From an uncultured Brachyspira sp. (lineage in GTDB: Bacteria > Spirochaetota > Brachyspiria > Brachyspirales > Brachyspiraceae), in NCBI RefSeq assembly GCF_949287625.1, contig NZ_CASEGO010000062.1, positions 1 through 16,380 of the forward strand: a DNA stretch of 16,380 bases, written 5' to 3'. The notes beneath the pieces were generated by a model. It made no database searches, was not told the DNA's origin, and saw only the letters and a program-made list of their open reading frames with translations. A program made the translations under genes and the position numbers. Of the stretch, positions 1 through 7,837 are shown piece after piece; the first letter of the stretch is position 1; each line of letters opens with the position of its first letter.

Positions 1-2
1 TA

Positions 3-62
3 GGTATTCCTTTTGGTTTATTTGTAGCAATTATAAATTATAAGGAATACCATCTTTTTTTT
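3..62 (+). terminator. Rho-independent terminator of an upstream gene
   Basis: A 10-base inverted repeat, GGTATTCCTT (3-12) and AAGGAATACC (42-51), is followed by eight T residues at 55-62. The loop is long (29 bases). No gene is visible before it, so it most likely ends a plus-strand gene lying to the left of the window. Confidence 0.7.
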
Positions 63-118
63 AAACTAAAAGTGTGCAATATCTATGGCTCTTAAACAAT
101 CTTAAATATTAAAAATTA

Positions 119-147
119 TTGACTTTTAAGTAAAAATAACATAAAAT
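119..147 (+). promoter_or_regulatory. Putative sigma-70 promoter of cheW
   Basis: TTGACT (119-124) and TAAAAT (142-147) are separated by 17 bases, which fits the housekeeping consensus. Transcription would start near 154 and give a leader of about 110 bases. The region is AT-rich, so other -10-like hexamers near 198-208 cannot be excluded. I see no sigma-28 type flagellar promoter. Confidence 0.45.
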
Positions 148-262
148 AGTATAGTTAATTGATGTCAAATTTGATTTTTTAATTGCAAATATTTTGTTAT
201 ATTATAAAATATTAAAAAATTATTTCCGATAATAAACTAACTTGTAAATGGAGGCATTTTAA

Positions 263-778
263 ATGGCAGAACAGCTAGAGCAGCAAACAGCAGAAAGTAC
301 AGAAAGCAGAGCTGATGTTGAAGATAGTACCAACCTTGTTACTTTTAGACTAGGAAGCGGTGAATATGCTATAGATATCATGCAGGCTAAAGAGATAATT
401 AAAATGGAAAAGATTACTCTTATACCTAATGCCCCAGATTTTGTAGAAGGCGTAATAAATTTACGCGGAAATATTATACCCATTATAGACTTGAAAAAGA
501 GATTCCATTTAGAAGAAACTGAAGGCGATAAAAATACTGGTATTATCATTGTAAAAATAGAAGATGTTGATATGGGTATTATTATTGACTCCATATCTAA
601 AGTAGTATCCATTTCAAATTCTGATATTCAGCCTCCTCCTCCTATGCTTTCTGGTATAGGTCAGAAATATATTAAAGGTGTAGGTAAATTAGAGGACAAA
701 TTGTTAGTTGTACTTGATTTGGAAAAATTATTCACTACTGATGAAGATGATGATTCTAATGAAGCTGATAATAATTAA
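263..778 (+). CDS. cheW: CheW chemotaxis coupling protein
   Basis: CheW is the cytoplasmic adaptor that joins methyl-accepting chemoreceptors to the histidine kinase CheA. The 171-residue product is one CheW domain. After a polar N-terminal tail (1-23) come the strand LVTFRLGSGEYAIDI (about 25-39), the helix ending in IIKMEKITLIPNAP, the family hallmark VINLRGNIIPIIDL (about 64-77), and a C-terminal strand LLVVLDLEKLF. The acidic tail (159-171) carries no domain and is slightly longer than in enteric CheW. The start is supported by TGGAGG at 249-254, eight bases before the ATG. The gene stands alone, with its own promoter and no chemotaxis neighbours in view. Its stop codon overlaps that of the convergent cyclo-ligase gene. 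A CheV or CheA fragment is unlikely because no receiver or kinase part is present. Confidence 0.95.
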   Translation: MAEQLEQQTAESTESRADVEDSTNLVTFRLGSGEYAIDIMQAKEIIKMEKITLIPNAPDFVEGVINLRGNIIPIIDLKKRFHLEETEGDKNTGIIIVKIEDVDMGIIIDSISKVVSISNSDIQPPPPMLSGIGQKYIKGVGKLEDKLLVVLDLEKLFTTDEDDDSNEADNN

Positions 779-1380
779 AAAATAGCTGTTATTACTTTGC
801 TCTCACTGATAATAATGTCCAATATTTCATCATTATCATCTTTGGGTATAGATGGAAGTATTTGATAATCATAAGCTAAGCCTATTCTAAGGGCATTTCT
901 ATTTATTTTTAAGATATTATCATAGTACCCCTTTCCAAATCCTAACCTATTGCATTTCTCATCAAATACTAAAGCTGGAATAATAAACATCGAAACTTCA
1001 TTAATACTGCAGTCTTTACAGTATTCAAAAGGCTCTCCGTTTCCAAATCTAGTATTTCTATTAATATCCTTATTGTAATCATTAATGTATTTTAATTTCA
1101 TATTATGATCATCGATTAGAAAGGGAACAGAAACTTTAATATTATTATCCATTGCGTACTGAATGATTTTTTGAGTTTGTACTTCATGATTAAAGTCAAT
1201 ATATACGCATATAGAAGTAAACTTACTAATATTAACTATATTTTTAAATTTTTTATATATAATATTACTTTTAGCTTCTATAAAATGCTCGTCTAAATTA
1301 TTTCTAATAAGTTTAAAAGAAGTTCTTATTAATTGTTTAGCTTCTTTTATATCAGAATCATTATGAAGAGAAGTTCTCAT
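775..1380 (-). CDS. 5-formyltetrahydrofolate cyclo-ligase (5,10-methenyltetrahydrofolate synthetase)
   Basis: This cytoplasmic enzyme uses ATP to convert 5-formyl-THF to 5,10-methenyl-THF, returning the storage folate to the one-carbon pool. The 201-residue length is typical. Visible family marks are the N-terminal basic helix AKQLIRTSFKLIRNNL (14-29), the substrate-loop segment IDFNHEVQT (61-69), and the signature IIPALVFDEKCNRLGFGKGYYD (133-154), whose GFGKGYYD nucleotide/phosphate loop is diagnostic. The C-terminus keeps the usual D-x-I-I-S-E pattern. The ATG overlaps the end of the upstream PilZ gene by 20 bases, so the two are probably co-transcribed and translationally coupled. No good ribosome site precedes the ATG (GAATTTAAAG), which fits coupling. 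The stop lies inside the stop region of convergent cheW (4-base overlap). Confidence 0.92.
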   Translation of the reverse strand: MRTSLHNDSDIKEAKQLIRTSFKLIRNNLDEHFIEAKSNIIYKKFKNIVNISKFTSICVYIDFNHEVQTQKIIQYAMDNNIKVSVPFLIDDHNMKLKYINDYNKDINRNTRFGNGEPFEYCKDCSINEVSMFIIPALVFDEKCNRLGFGKGYYDNILKINRNALRIGLAYDYQILPSIPKDDNDEILDIIISESKVITAIF

Positions 1381-2119
1381 CTTTAAATTCTACTAATATT
1401 TCCTGTAATAATTTATCGCGGATAATTTGGTCAATAATTTTTTGCGAAGCCATACCTATATCAATAAACTGTACAGCAAAACCTTTAGGCAAATCAGGTT
1501 TTTGATTATCATTATTAATCCAAACCACCTTAGCTTCAGTAAAGAGTTTAAAATCTTTGAAAGATATTGTAAGACCAAGCATATCTCCCTTATCTGGTAT
1601 ATTAGTATCAGAAGATATATAAGCACCATTACCGCTTATAGAAAGTATATTTCTATCTATTGTACCTCTAATTTTATCTTTATAAGCTATAATAACATTT
1701 AAAGGCCAATTTACTCTGGAATACTGTCTTCTTCTTTTTGATGAATCTTCTGGATTATTGGAAATTTCTGTGGTAATAGTATGTACTATTGTACCTATAT
1801 CAGTATTTTTAGGGAAAGTCAAGGCATTAGGATAGTTTTCAGCATTAAAGTCATCGGATATATCAGTAAGTACTAATCTTATTTGAGGATTTACCTTTCT
1901 TATTTTATCAGTAAAAAATTTAATACTGTCTTTTTCATTTTCATTATATTTAATGATATAAAAGTAGATATTCAAATTATTTTCTATAATATAAGGCAAA
2001 GATGAATTTGTATCCGTAAAACTGCTTATAATGAATTGATCATTAAAAGCTGATTTATATTTATTTAATATAGAAGGGTCATTTTCTATGATAACGCCTT
2101 TTGCTTGTTCTTTATCCAT
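1361..2119 (-). CDS. Pseudo-receiver plus PilZ domain protein (probable c-di-GMP responsive)
   Basis: The product has 252 residues and two parts. Residues 7-118 look like a response-regulator receiver fold: GVIIENDP acidic pocket (E12, D14), a hydrophobic strand NIYFYIIKY where the phospho-acceptor Asp is expected, LVLTDIS with the conserved Thr, and a final FPKNTD lysine. The acceptor Asp appears to be missing, so phosphorylation is unlikely. Residues 128-240 are a PilZ domain, the family that binds cyclic di-GMP. The RxxxR motif is present (R131-QYS-R135). The second motif reads S-I-S-G-N-G (160-165) where D/N-x-S-x-x-G is usual. The ATG has AGGAGT at 2128-2133, eight bases upstream. It leads a two-gene unit with the cyclo-ligase. 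The output partner is unknown; PilZ proteins in spirochaetes influence motility. Confidence 0.82.
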   Translation of the reverse strand: MDKEQAKGVIIENDPSILNKYKSAFNDQFIISSFTDTNSSLPYIIENNLNIYFYIIKYNENEKDSIKFFTDKIRKVNPQIRLVLTDISDDFNAENYPNALTFPKNTDIGTIVHTITTEISNNPEDSSKRRRQYSRVNWPLNVIIAYKDKIRGTIDRNILSISGNGAYISSDTNIPDKGDMLGLTISFKDFKLFTEAKVVWINNDNQKPDLPKGFAVQFIDIGMASQKIIDQIIRDKLLQEILVEFKDENFSS

Positions 2120-2151
2120 TTTATTAAACTCCTGTTAATACTTGCTTTTTA

Positions 2152-2179
2152 AGTATAACATAATTTATTATTTATGCAA
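2152..2179 (-). promoter_or_regulatory. Putative promoter of the PilZ/cyclo-ligase unit
   Basis: On the minus strand, TTGCAT (2174-2179) and TATACT (2152-2157) are separated by 16 bases. This would start transcription near 2145, about 25 bases before the ATG at 2119. Confidence 0.5.
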
Positions 2180-2231
2180 TATTTTCAATAAAAAAATATA
2201 ATACTAAATATATTTATAATTTTTATTTATA

Positions 2232-2240
2232 TGTTATAAT
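2232..2240 (+). promoter_or_regulatory. Extended -10 promoter of the DUF1232/recG unit
   Basis: TGTTATAAT at 2232-2240 is a perfect -10 hexamer with an upstream TG one base away, the extended -10 form. No convincing -35 sits 16-18 bases upstream, which an extended -10 can tolerate. The leader would be about 29 bases. The region 2120-2275 is the divergent promoter interval with the PilZ gene. Confidence 0.5.
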
Positions 2241-2275
2241 ATACTGAAATATATTATTTTTTATAGGAGTTATTT

Positions 2276-2749
2276 ATGAGCGATATGAAAAATAAAGCAA
2301 AAGAATTATGGGATAAGTTTTCATCAAATATTACAGCAGAAAAGCTTAAATCTATATTGAATAAATCAAAAGAAATATTAAATTTATCTTCATCAGCACA
2401 TCTTTCTAAGTTTTTAGATAAAATACAATTAATGATAGATATGATAGGAGATTATATCAATGGAAACTATAAAAATATACCTTGGAAAACTATAGCTTCA
2501 ATAGCAGGAGCTTTACTATATATCATAATACCTATAGATGCAATACCTGATATCATACCTATAGCAGGACTAATTGATGATGCTTTTATAATAGGGCTAT
2601 GTTTAAAATATTTTTCTGATGATTTAAATAAATACAGAACTTGGAAATATGGAGAGGATGATTCTAATGCTTCAGAAAATAAAGCATATGAAGATATTAA
2701 TGAAGCAGAATATGAAATAGTTGATGATAATGAAAATAAAATACAATAG
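2276..2749 (+). CDS. DUF1232 (YkvA-type) membrane protein
   Basis: The 157-residue protein carries the DUF1232 core: IPWKTIASIAGALLYIIIP (about 68-86), then IDAIPDIIPIAGLIDDAFIIGLCLKYF. The P-D-x-I-P-D-x-I-P-x-x-G-x-x-D-D pattern is the family signature. The hydrophobic stretch suggests one or two membrane segments. The first 65 residues are charged and helical, and the C-terminus (about 125-157) is acidic and probably disordered. The biochemical role of the family is not established. AGGAG at 2265-2269 supports the ATG. Its 3' end overlaps the longest reading of recG by 29 bases, so the two genes are probably co-transcribed. Confidence 0.82.
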   Translation: MSDMKNKAKELWDKFSSNITAEKLKSILNKSKEILNLSSSAHLSKFLDKIQLMIDMIGDYINGNYKNIPWKTIASIAGALLYIIIPIDAIPDIIPIAGLIDDAFIIGLCLKYFSDDLNKYRTWKYGEDDSNASENKAYEDINEAEYEIVDDNENKIQ

Positions 2750-4853
2750 GAAAAACAAAGTCTTGCAAAAAAGTGATTACAGTAAAGAGATATTTACTAA
2801 AAGCATTAAATATTCAAAGGGTGTAGGTCCTAAATACGCAGAAATATTATCAAAAAAAGGAATAATAACACTATATGATTTAATAGCTTTTTTTCCTAGA
2901 ACCTATGATGACAGAAGAAAAACGCTGAAACTTCATGAGGCATTAGAAAATAAAGAAAAAACAAGTGTTGTATATGTAGAAGTTTTGGATATATCCTCTT
3001 TTAATTTCCAGTATAAAAATAAGCCTCTAGTTATAGTTACAGATGGAGCTGCAATATGCGAAGTACCTATTTACGGAGGAAGACTTCCTACTGGAGTTGC
3101 TAAAGGAGCTAAATTATATTTAACTGGAAAGTTTGTAAGAGGTAATAGAGGAAAACTTCAATGCCGAATGACAGAATTTGAAAAACCTTCTTCAAATGCA
3201 TTATCATATGGAAAAATAGTTCCAATATACCCTCTTACTGAAGGACTTTCCCAAAAAAAGTTAAGAACTTTAATTGTAGATGAGCTTGAAGTATTTGAAA
3301 AAAACATGAAATATGATATACCTGCTGTCATTAAAAAAAAATACAGACTCAAAAGTTTTGTTCCTTCTATTATGGAGATGCATTTTCCTACATCATTCGA
3401 AGCACTTGATGAAGCTAGAGAGAGTTTAATTTTTGAGGAGTTTTTAACTTTTCAGTATATACATTTAAGCGAGAGAAGACCTAATATTTTAATAAAAGAA
3501 GAAAGATATAATTCTTCAAATATGTTTGAAAAATTAAAATCTGCTCTTCCTTTTGAACTTACTGAAGATCAATTAAATGCTATAGAAGAAATAAAAAACG
3601 ATTTATTTTCAAAAAAGCAAATGTTCAGGTTGTTACAGGGAGATGTTGGAGCTGGTAAAACTATAGTGGCATTTTTAACGGCATTGATACCAACAGAATC
3701 TGGATTTCAAACGGCATTTTTAGCACCTACTGAAATACTGGCGTTACAGCATTATAATACATTCAAAAAAGTTATTAAATCAGCTGGACTTGAAGATACT
3801 ATAAAAATAGATATACTTACCTCTTCTGTAAGTCAAAATGAAAGAGGATATTTATTAAAAAGACTTAGAGAAGGAAAAAGTAATATATTAGTTGGTACGC
3901 ATTCTATTATATATGATGAAGTAGTATTTAAAAATCTTTCTTATGCAATAGTAGATGAGCAGCAGAGATTTGGAGCTGCTCAAAGAAATAAATTATTATC
4001 AAAAGGAAAAAATGTTGATTATCTTCTTATGACGGCAACACCTATTCCTCAGTCATTGGCATTAACTTTATTTGGAGAATTAGATTTATCTATTATAAAA
4101 ACTCTTCCTAGCTCAAGAAAAGGGGTGCTCACAAAATATAAAGAGCTTTATGAAAGGGATCATTGCTATAAATTCTTAAAAAATAGAATATTAAAAGGAG
4201 AACAGGGATATGTTGTTTTTCCTCTAATAGAAAATAATGATTCAAGTTTTATCACTCTTTCAAGTGAGTTTCAGAGAGCTAAAGAAACTTATTTCTCTGA
4301 TACGCAAATAGAAATAATACATGGCAAAATGAAAGACGAAGAGAAAGAATATATAATGAACAGATTTGCAGGCGGAGAGATTAAAGTACTATTTTCAACT
4401 ACTGTAATAGAAGTAGGAATTGATAATCCTAATGCCACAACTATATTAATTGAAGGAGCAGAGCGTTTTGGTTTATCACAGCTTCATCAGTTGCGAGGAC
4501 GAGTTGGAAGAGGTGATAAATTAGGTTACTGCTATCTTATACTTCACAGCGAGCTTAATGATATTATAAAAGAAAGAATTAATATAATATGCGAAACCAC
4601 TGACGGATTCAAAATATCTGAAAAAGATTTAGAATTAAGAGGGGCTGGAGAGTTTTTAGGAGATAAGCAAAGCGGACTTCCAGACTTCAAACTTGGAAAT
4701 ATCATAAAAGATAAAGAGATAATGCGTAAGGCTAAAGATGAAATGCGTTCTTTACTTAAAGATGAAAACTCAAAAGAAATTTTTTATAAAGAAAATGAAG
4801 CATTTATATTAAAGGCTAATTATCTAAAATCAAGAATAGTCAAAGATGAATAA
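2721..4853 (+). CDS. recG: ATP-dependent DNA helicase RecG
   Basis: RecG is a double-strand DNA translocase that remodels stalled replication forks and Holliday junctions. An N-terminal wedge (KGVGPKYAEIL at 33-43, then an OB fold about 80-165) precedes the helicase core. Core motifs are GDVGAGKT Walker A (307-314), LAPTEILALQH (334-344), DEQQRFG (412-418), MTATPIPQSLALT (437-449), FSTTVIEVGIDNPNAT (558-573) and QLRGRVGRG (590-598). The C-terminal ELRGAGEFLGDKQSG follows. Motif II reads DEQQ where DEQH is usual. The full reading is 710 residues, slightly longer than typical (about 680-695). The start is uncertain: ATGs at 2721, 2724 and 2730 have no ribosome site, whereas TTG at 2763 lies 11 bases after AGGA (2748-2751) just past the upstream stop. 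It follows the DUF1232 gene in the same unit. Identification is firm. Confidence 0.95.
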   Translation: MMIMKIKYNRKNKVLQKSDYSKEIFTKSIKYSKGVGPKYAEILSKKGIITLYDLIAFFPRTYDDRRKTLKLHEALENKEKTSVVYVEVLDISSFNFQYKNKPLVIVTDGAAICEVPIYGGRLPTGVAKGAKLYLTGKFVRGNRGKLQCRMTEFEKPSSNALSYGKIVPIYPLTEGLSQKKLRTLIVDELEVFEKNMKYDIPAVIKKKYRLKSFVPSIMEMHFPTSFEALDEARESLIFEEFLTFQYIHLSERRPNILIKEERYNSSNMFEKLKSALPFELTEDQLNAIEEIKNDLFSKKQMFRLLQGDVGAGKTIVAFLTALIPTESGFQTAFLAPTEILALQHYNTFKKVIKSAGLEDTIKIDILTSSVSQNERGYLLKRLREGKSNILVGTHSIIYDEVVFKNLSYAIVDEQQRFGAAQRNKLLSKGKNVDYLLMTATPIPQSLALTLFGELDLSIIKTLPSSRKGVLTKYKELYERDHCYKFLKNRILKGEQGYVVFPLIENNDSSFITLSSEFQRAKETYFSDTQIEIIHGKMKDEEKEYIMNRFAGGEIKVLFSTTVIEVGIDNPNATTILIEGAERFGLSQLHQLRGRVGRGDKLGYCYLILHSELNDIIKERINIICETTDGFKISEKDLELRGAGEFLGDKQSGLPDFKLGNIIKDKEIMRKAKDEMRSLLKDENSKEIFYKENEAFILKANYLKSRIVKDE

Positions 4854-4861
4854 TTATTGAT

Positions 4862-5215
4862 TTTAGAATTTTATTTACATTCCCACCCTTTATATTTTAT
4901 TGTTTTATTTTAAAATTGTGTTTTTTATTATTTTTATAGCTTAATTACAAATTAAGGCACCCACCCAAGCGTATATTAAATTTAAAAATCTTTCTCTACG
5001 CACGGTTAGCGGAATTTCATATATAATAAAAATTAGAATTTCTAATGAGTTTATATTTATAAATTTAGCTTAACGTGCGTTGTGATGATTATAAGTTTAA
5101 ATAAAGCTAGGGCGGGCGTCATAATAACAGTAAAAGTTTATAAATAATAATATAGTAATAATAACAAAGAAAAACTATAATATAAAATGGGTGGGATTTA
5201 GAATAAAGTTAAAAT
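4862..5215. repeat. Long nested palindromic intergenic element
   Basis: This gene-free stretch after recG is built of nested inverted arms around a centre near 5039. The outer arms are CCCACCC (4882-4888) and GGGTGGG (5189-5195). Middle arms are GGCACCCACCCAAGC (4956-4970) against GCTAGGGCGGGCGTC (5105-5119), imperfect. Inner arms are ACGCACGGTTAGC (4998-5010) against GCTTAACGTGCGT (5068-5080), imperfect. The centre is ATTAGAA-T-TTCTAAT (5032-5046). AT-rich sequence between the arms and outside CCCACCC is also roughly symmetrical, extending the dyad to about 4862 and 5215. It looks like a MITE-like or other palindromic repeat with no coding capacity. No clear separate terminator for recG is visible; the element might serve that role. 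Confidence 0.65.
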
Positions 5216-5256
5216 ATAAAAGCCGCATTAAATAATTATTATACTTATTATAATTT

Positions 5257-5931
5257 CTATATATGTTCATCAAAAAAATTAATAACTAATTTTATAATAA
5301 AGAATAAAATAGGATAATAAATAAAATGCAATATAAGAGCAAGAAAAAATCCGCTGCTGGTTCTTATTGGGTATACAAACATGGAAGCAAGCAATATAAA
5401 TGGAAAGAATAAAATTCCTAATATTACTATAAATATCCATTTTATTATAGTTAATAATAGAGAAGTTTTTGTCATTTTAGCTTGCACATTAGCATCATAT
5501 AATATTTCTTTATTTTCTATATTTTCATTTGTAAATGTAGTTTTTAATGTAAAATATAAATTAAAAGCATTAGTATGCATATTTGTTATTTTATAAAAAG
5601 AGTTTGATCTTAAGTTTATTTTAACTCCTTTTTCATAAAAAGTTTCATTCTTCTCTAATGTAAAATCTGTAATATTAAAATTTAAATTTTGATTATTTGA
5701 TACGCTTACTAATTCTGTTTTATCAATTTCTAATTTTTGATTTAAGTAAATAATGATTTTTGGCATTTTACTTTTTGCAAAATTATTTGTGTATATAGTC
5801 ATTTCTGAAGCAGTAATTTTTCCCACAGATATATCTGTGTTTGTTTGTTCATTGCTCACACTTACATAATTACCTGAACAGCTTATTATGAAAGTTAGTA
5901 AAAAATTTAATACTATAATAATTTTTCTCAT
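5257..5931 (-). CDS. Hypothetical lipoprotein with two C-terminal membrane segments
   Basis: I do not recognise a family. The 224-residue product starts with a lipoprotein-type signal, MRKIIIVLNFLLTFIISC, with C18 as the candidate lipidated cysteine. The lipobox (I-I-S-C) is loose, as is common in spirochaetes. A Thr/Ser/Asn-rich exported region (19-155) rich in predicted beta strands follows. Two strongly hydrophobic segments occupy about 157-187 and 193-219, the first containing KWIFIVILGILFFPFILL. A lipid anchor plus two C-terminal membrane spans is an unusual arrangement. The signal could instead be an ordinary first membrane segment. AAGGA at 5938-5942 precedes the ATG by six bases. The gene lies downstream of the phosphohexomutase, separated by a terminator, so it is probably transcribed alone. 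Confidence 0.72.
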   Translation of the reverse strand: MRKIIIVLNFLLTFIISCSGNYVSVSNEQTNTDISVGKITASEMTIYTNNFAKSKMPKIIIYLNQKLEIDKTELVSVSNNQNLNFNITDFTLEKNETFYEKGVKINLRSNSFYKITNMHTNAFNLYFTLKTTFTNENIENKEILYDANVQAKMTKTSLLLTIIKWIFIVILGILFFPFILLASMFVYPIRTSSGFFLALILHFIYYPILFFIIKLVINFFDEHI

Positions 5932-5952
5932 ATAATATCCTTAATATGATTA

Positions 5953-5980
5953 TCTATATTATACTCTTTCACTATGACAA
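5953..5980 (-). promoter_or_regulatory. Putative promoter of the lipoprotein gene
   Basis: On the minus strand TTGTCA (5975-5980) and TATAGA (5953-5958) are 16 bases apart. It lies directly after the terminator of the upstream gene and about 22 bases before the ATG. Confidence 0.4.
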
Positions 5981-5991
5981 AAAATGTCGTA

Positions 5992-6028
5992 TAAAAAAGA
6001 AGCCCCATTAAAAAATAGGACTTCTTTT
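5992..6028 (-). terminator. Rho-independent terminator of the phosphohexomutase gene
   Basis: On the minus strand an imperfect stem (AAGAAGTCC at 6018-6026 pairing with the GGGGCTTCTT side at 5997-6006) is followed by a run of T residues (5993-5998). It lies about 50 bases after the stop at 6080. The plus strand also shows a T-rich tail, so the hairpin may work in both directions. Confidence 0.75.
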
Positions 6029-6079
6029 GTTTTATTATTATTACTAATTGTGAAGTTTATAGCTAGCAATAATAAAAAA

Positions 6080-7771
6080 TTATTCTTTAATAAACTTTTT
6101 GAAATTAGCCACTTTTTCTTTAGCTATATTAAGTCTTTTATCTTTGCTTTCTTTTACGCAAACTTCAAAATAGAATTTTATTTTCGGCTCAGTACCAGAA
6201 GGTCTTATAGTGATTTTTGTTTTATCTGAAAGTATGTATTGAAGAACATTAGATTTTGGAAGAGTGATGTCTTTTATTTTTTTACCTGTATTATCATAAA
6301 CTTCTTTTTTCTCATAGTCGCTTATAGTCTCTACTTGAACGCCTGAAATTTCTTTAGGTAAATTGTTTCTATAATAAGTCATCAAATCAGCTATAGCCTT
6401 AGCTCCGTCAGCACCTTTTTTGGTAATAGATATAGTCTCTTCATAGAAGTATCCGTATTTTTCATAAATACTTTCTAAATAATCAGCTAAAGTAATGTTA
6501 TTATCTTTACAGTAAGCAAGTACTTCAGCAAGCATCAAACAAGAACTAACACCGTCTTTATCGCGTACATTTGAATTAATACAATATCCGAAACTTTCTT
6601 CAAAACCGAATAAATATGTTCCTTCTTTTTCTCTTTCTATAACATCAGCAATCCATTTAAAACCAGTAAGCACATCATAAATCTTAACATTATTAGCATC
6701 AGCAATAGCCCTAGCAAGTTCAGTTGTTACTATTGTCTTTACTATATATGGATTTTTAATATTTTTTTTGTTTGTAATGAGGTAGTATGCCATTATAGAG
6801 CCTATCTGATTACCAGTAAGATACATATAGCTTCCGTCTTTAGTAAGCAAAGCACAGCCCATTCTGTCGCAGTCTGGGTCAGTACCCATAACAAGTTCAG
6901 CACCTATTTCTTTAGCTTTATTAACAGCTATCTGCAATGCTTCAGGATTTTCTGGGTTAGGAGATTCTACAGTAGGGAAATTTCCATCAGGAGGCTGAGC
7001 ACCTTCTAATGTTGTTAAATTAGTAAATCCTGCTTTTCTTAAAGCCATAGGAACCATTTTGTATCCAGAACCATGAATAGGTGTATAAACTATTTTTATG
7101 TCATGATGTTTTTTAATAATATCCGGATTTACCAAATAAGACATTAAATCATTCATGTATTTATCTTCAATATCTTTTCCTATAAATGTTACTCTAGAAT
7201 TATCACCCATTTTAACTTCTTCAGGCTTAACTTTTAATACTTCATCTATGATGTTTTTGTCATGAGGCGGTATAACCTGAGCTCCGTCAGTCCAATAAAC
7301 TTTATATCCGTTATATTCTTTAGGGTTGTGGCTTGCAGTAACAACTATTCCAGCAATACAGCCCAAATTTCTTACAGCATAAGAAAGAAGTGAGATAGGG
7401 TGAATATCATCGTATAAATAAACTTTTATACCATTTGAAGAAAGTATCTCAGCAGCAGCCTTTGAAAATACATCAGAATTATTTCTTGAATCATATCCTA
7501 TAGCAACTTTATAATCACTTCCGCCTTGTTTTAATATATAATTAACAAGTCCCTGAGTGGCAACTCCAACAGTATATTTATTCATTCTGTTAGTACCTAC
7601 TCCCATTATCCCCCTAAGTCCTCCAGTACCAAACTCTAAATCTCTGTAGAAAGCGTCAGTTAATTCTTTTTCATTTCCTGAATCTAATAATGCTTTAATT
7701 TCTTTCTTTGTTTCTTCATCATAAGGACCGTTAAGCCATGAATCGATTCTTGCTTTTACTTCTTGTTCCAT
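6080..7771 (-). CDS. Phosphoglucomutase/phosphomannomutase-family alpha-D-phosphohexomutase
   Basis: The enzyme interconverts sugar 1- and 6-phosphates (glucose or mannose; some relatives act on pentoses), linking glycolysis to polysaccharide and glycan synthesis in the cytoplasm. At 563 residues it matches the longer PGM2/PgcA-like branch. Key sites in order are FGTGGLRG (47-54), TASHNPKEYNGYK (145-157) with catalytic phosphoserine S147, the magnesium loop GTDPDCDRMG (296-305; D298, D300, D302), the sugar loop GFEES (389-393), and the C-terminal phosphate-binding RPSGTEPK (523-530). All four domains are complete. AGAGG at 7780-7784 precedes the ATG by eight bases, and a near-consensus promoter lies just upstream. 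Substrate preference between glucose, mannose and pentose phosphates cannot be decided by eye. Confidence 0.94.
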   Translation of the reverse strand: MEQEVKARIDSWLNGPYDEETKKEIKALLDSGNEKELTDAFYRDLEFGTGGLRGIMGVGTNRMNKYTVGVATQGLVNYILKQGGSDYKVAIGYDSRNNSDVFSKAAAEILSSNGIKVYLYDDIHPISLLSYAVRNLGCIAGIVVTASHNPKEYNGYKVYWTDGAQVIPPHDKNIIDEVLKVKPEEVKMGDNSRVTFIGKDIEDKYMNDLMSYLVNPDIIKKHHDIKIVYTPIHGSGYKMVPMALRKAGFTNLTTLEGAQPPDGNFPTVESPNPENPEALQIAVNKAKEIGAELVMGTDPDCDRMGCALLTKDGSYMYLTGNQIGSIMAYYLITNKKNIKNPYIVKTIVTTELARAIADANNVKIYDVLTGFKWIADVIEREKEGTYLFGFEESFGYCINSNVRDKDGVSSCLMLAEVLAYCKDNNITLADYLESIYEKYGYFYEETISITKKGADGAKAIADLMTYYRNNLPKEISGVQVETISDYEKKEVYDNTGKKIKDITLPKSNVLQYILSDKTKITIRPSGTEPKIKFYFEVCVKESKDKRLNIAKEKVANFKKFIKE

Positions 7772-7808
7772 TATACATACCTCTAATTTTTAAAAATTCT
7801 ATATATAA

Positions 7809-7837
7809 ATTATAGTATACAACAATTATATAATCAA
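7809..7837 (-). promoter_or_regulatory. Promoter of the phosphohexomutase gene
   Basis: On the minus strand TTGATT (7832-7837), a 17-base spacer and a perfect TATAAT (7809-7814) form a near-consensus housekeeping promoter. The start would be near 7802, about 30 bases before the ATG. A second, outward-facing consensus promoter at the left end of repeat element A (7968-7996) points the same way. Confidence 0.7.

Noticed and set aside
259..612. A 117-codon minus-strand frame
   Set aside because: It lies antisense to cheW, which is clearly coding; it is a shadow of that gene.
4882..5195. A tRNA or small structured RNA gene in the palindromic region
   Set aside because: There is no T-loop GGTTCGA-type sequence, no cloverleaf spacing and no promoter; symmetry about one centre indicates a palindromic repeat.
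5984..6229. An 81-codon plus-strand frame
   Set aside because: It covers the terminator and the 3' end of the phosphohexomutase gene in antisense and is low-complexity Phe/Lys-rich.
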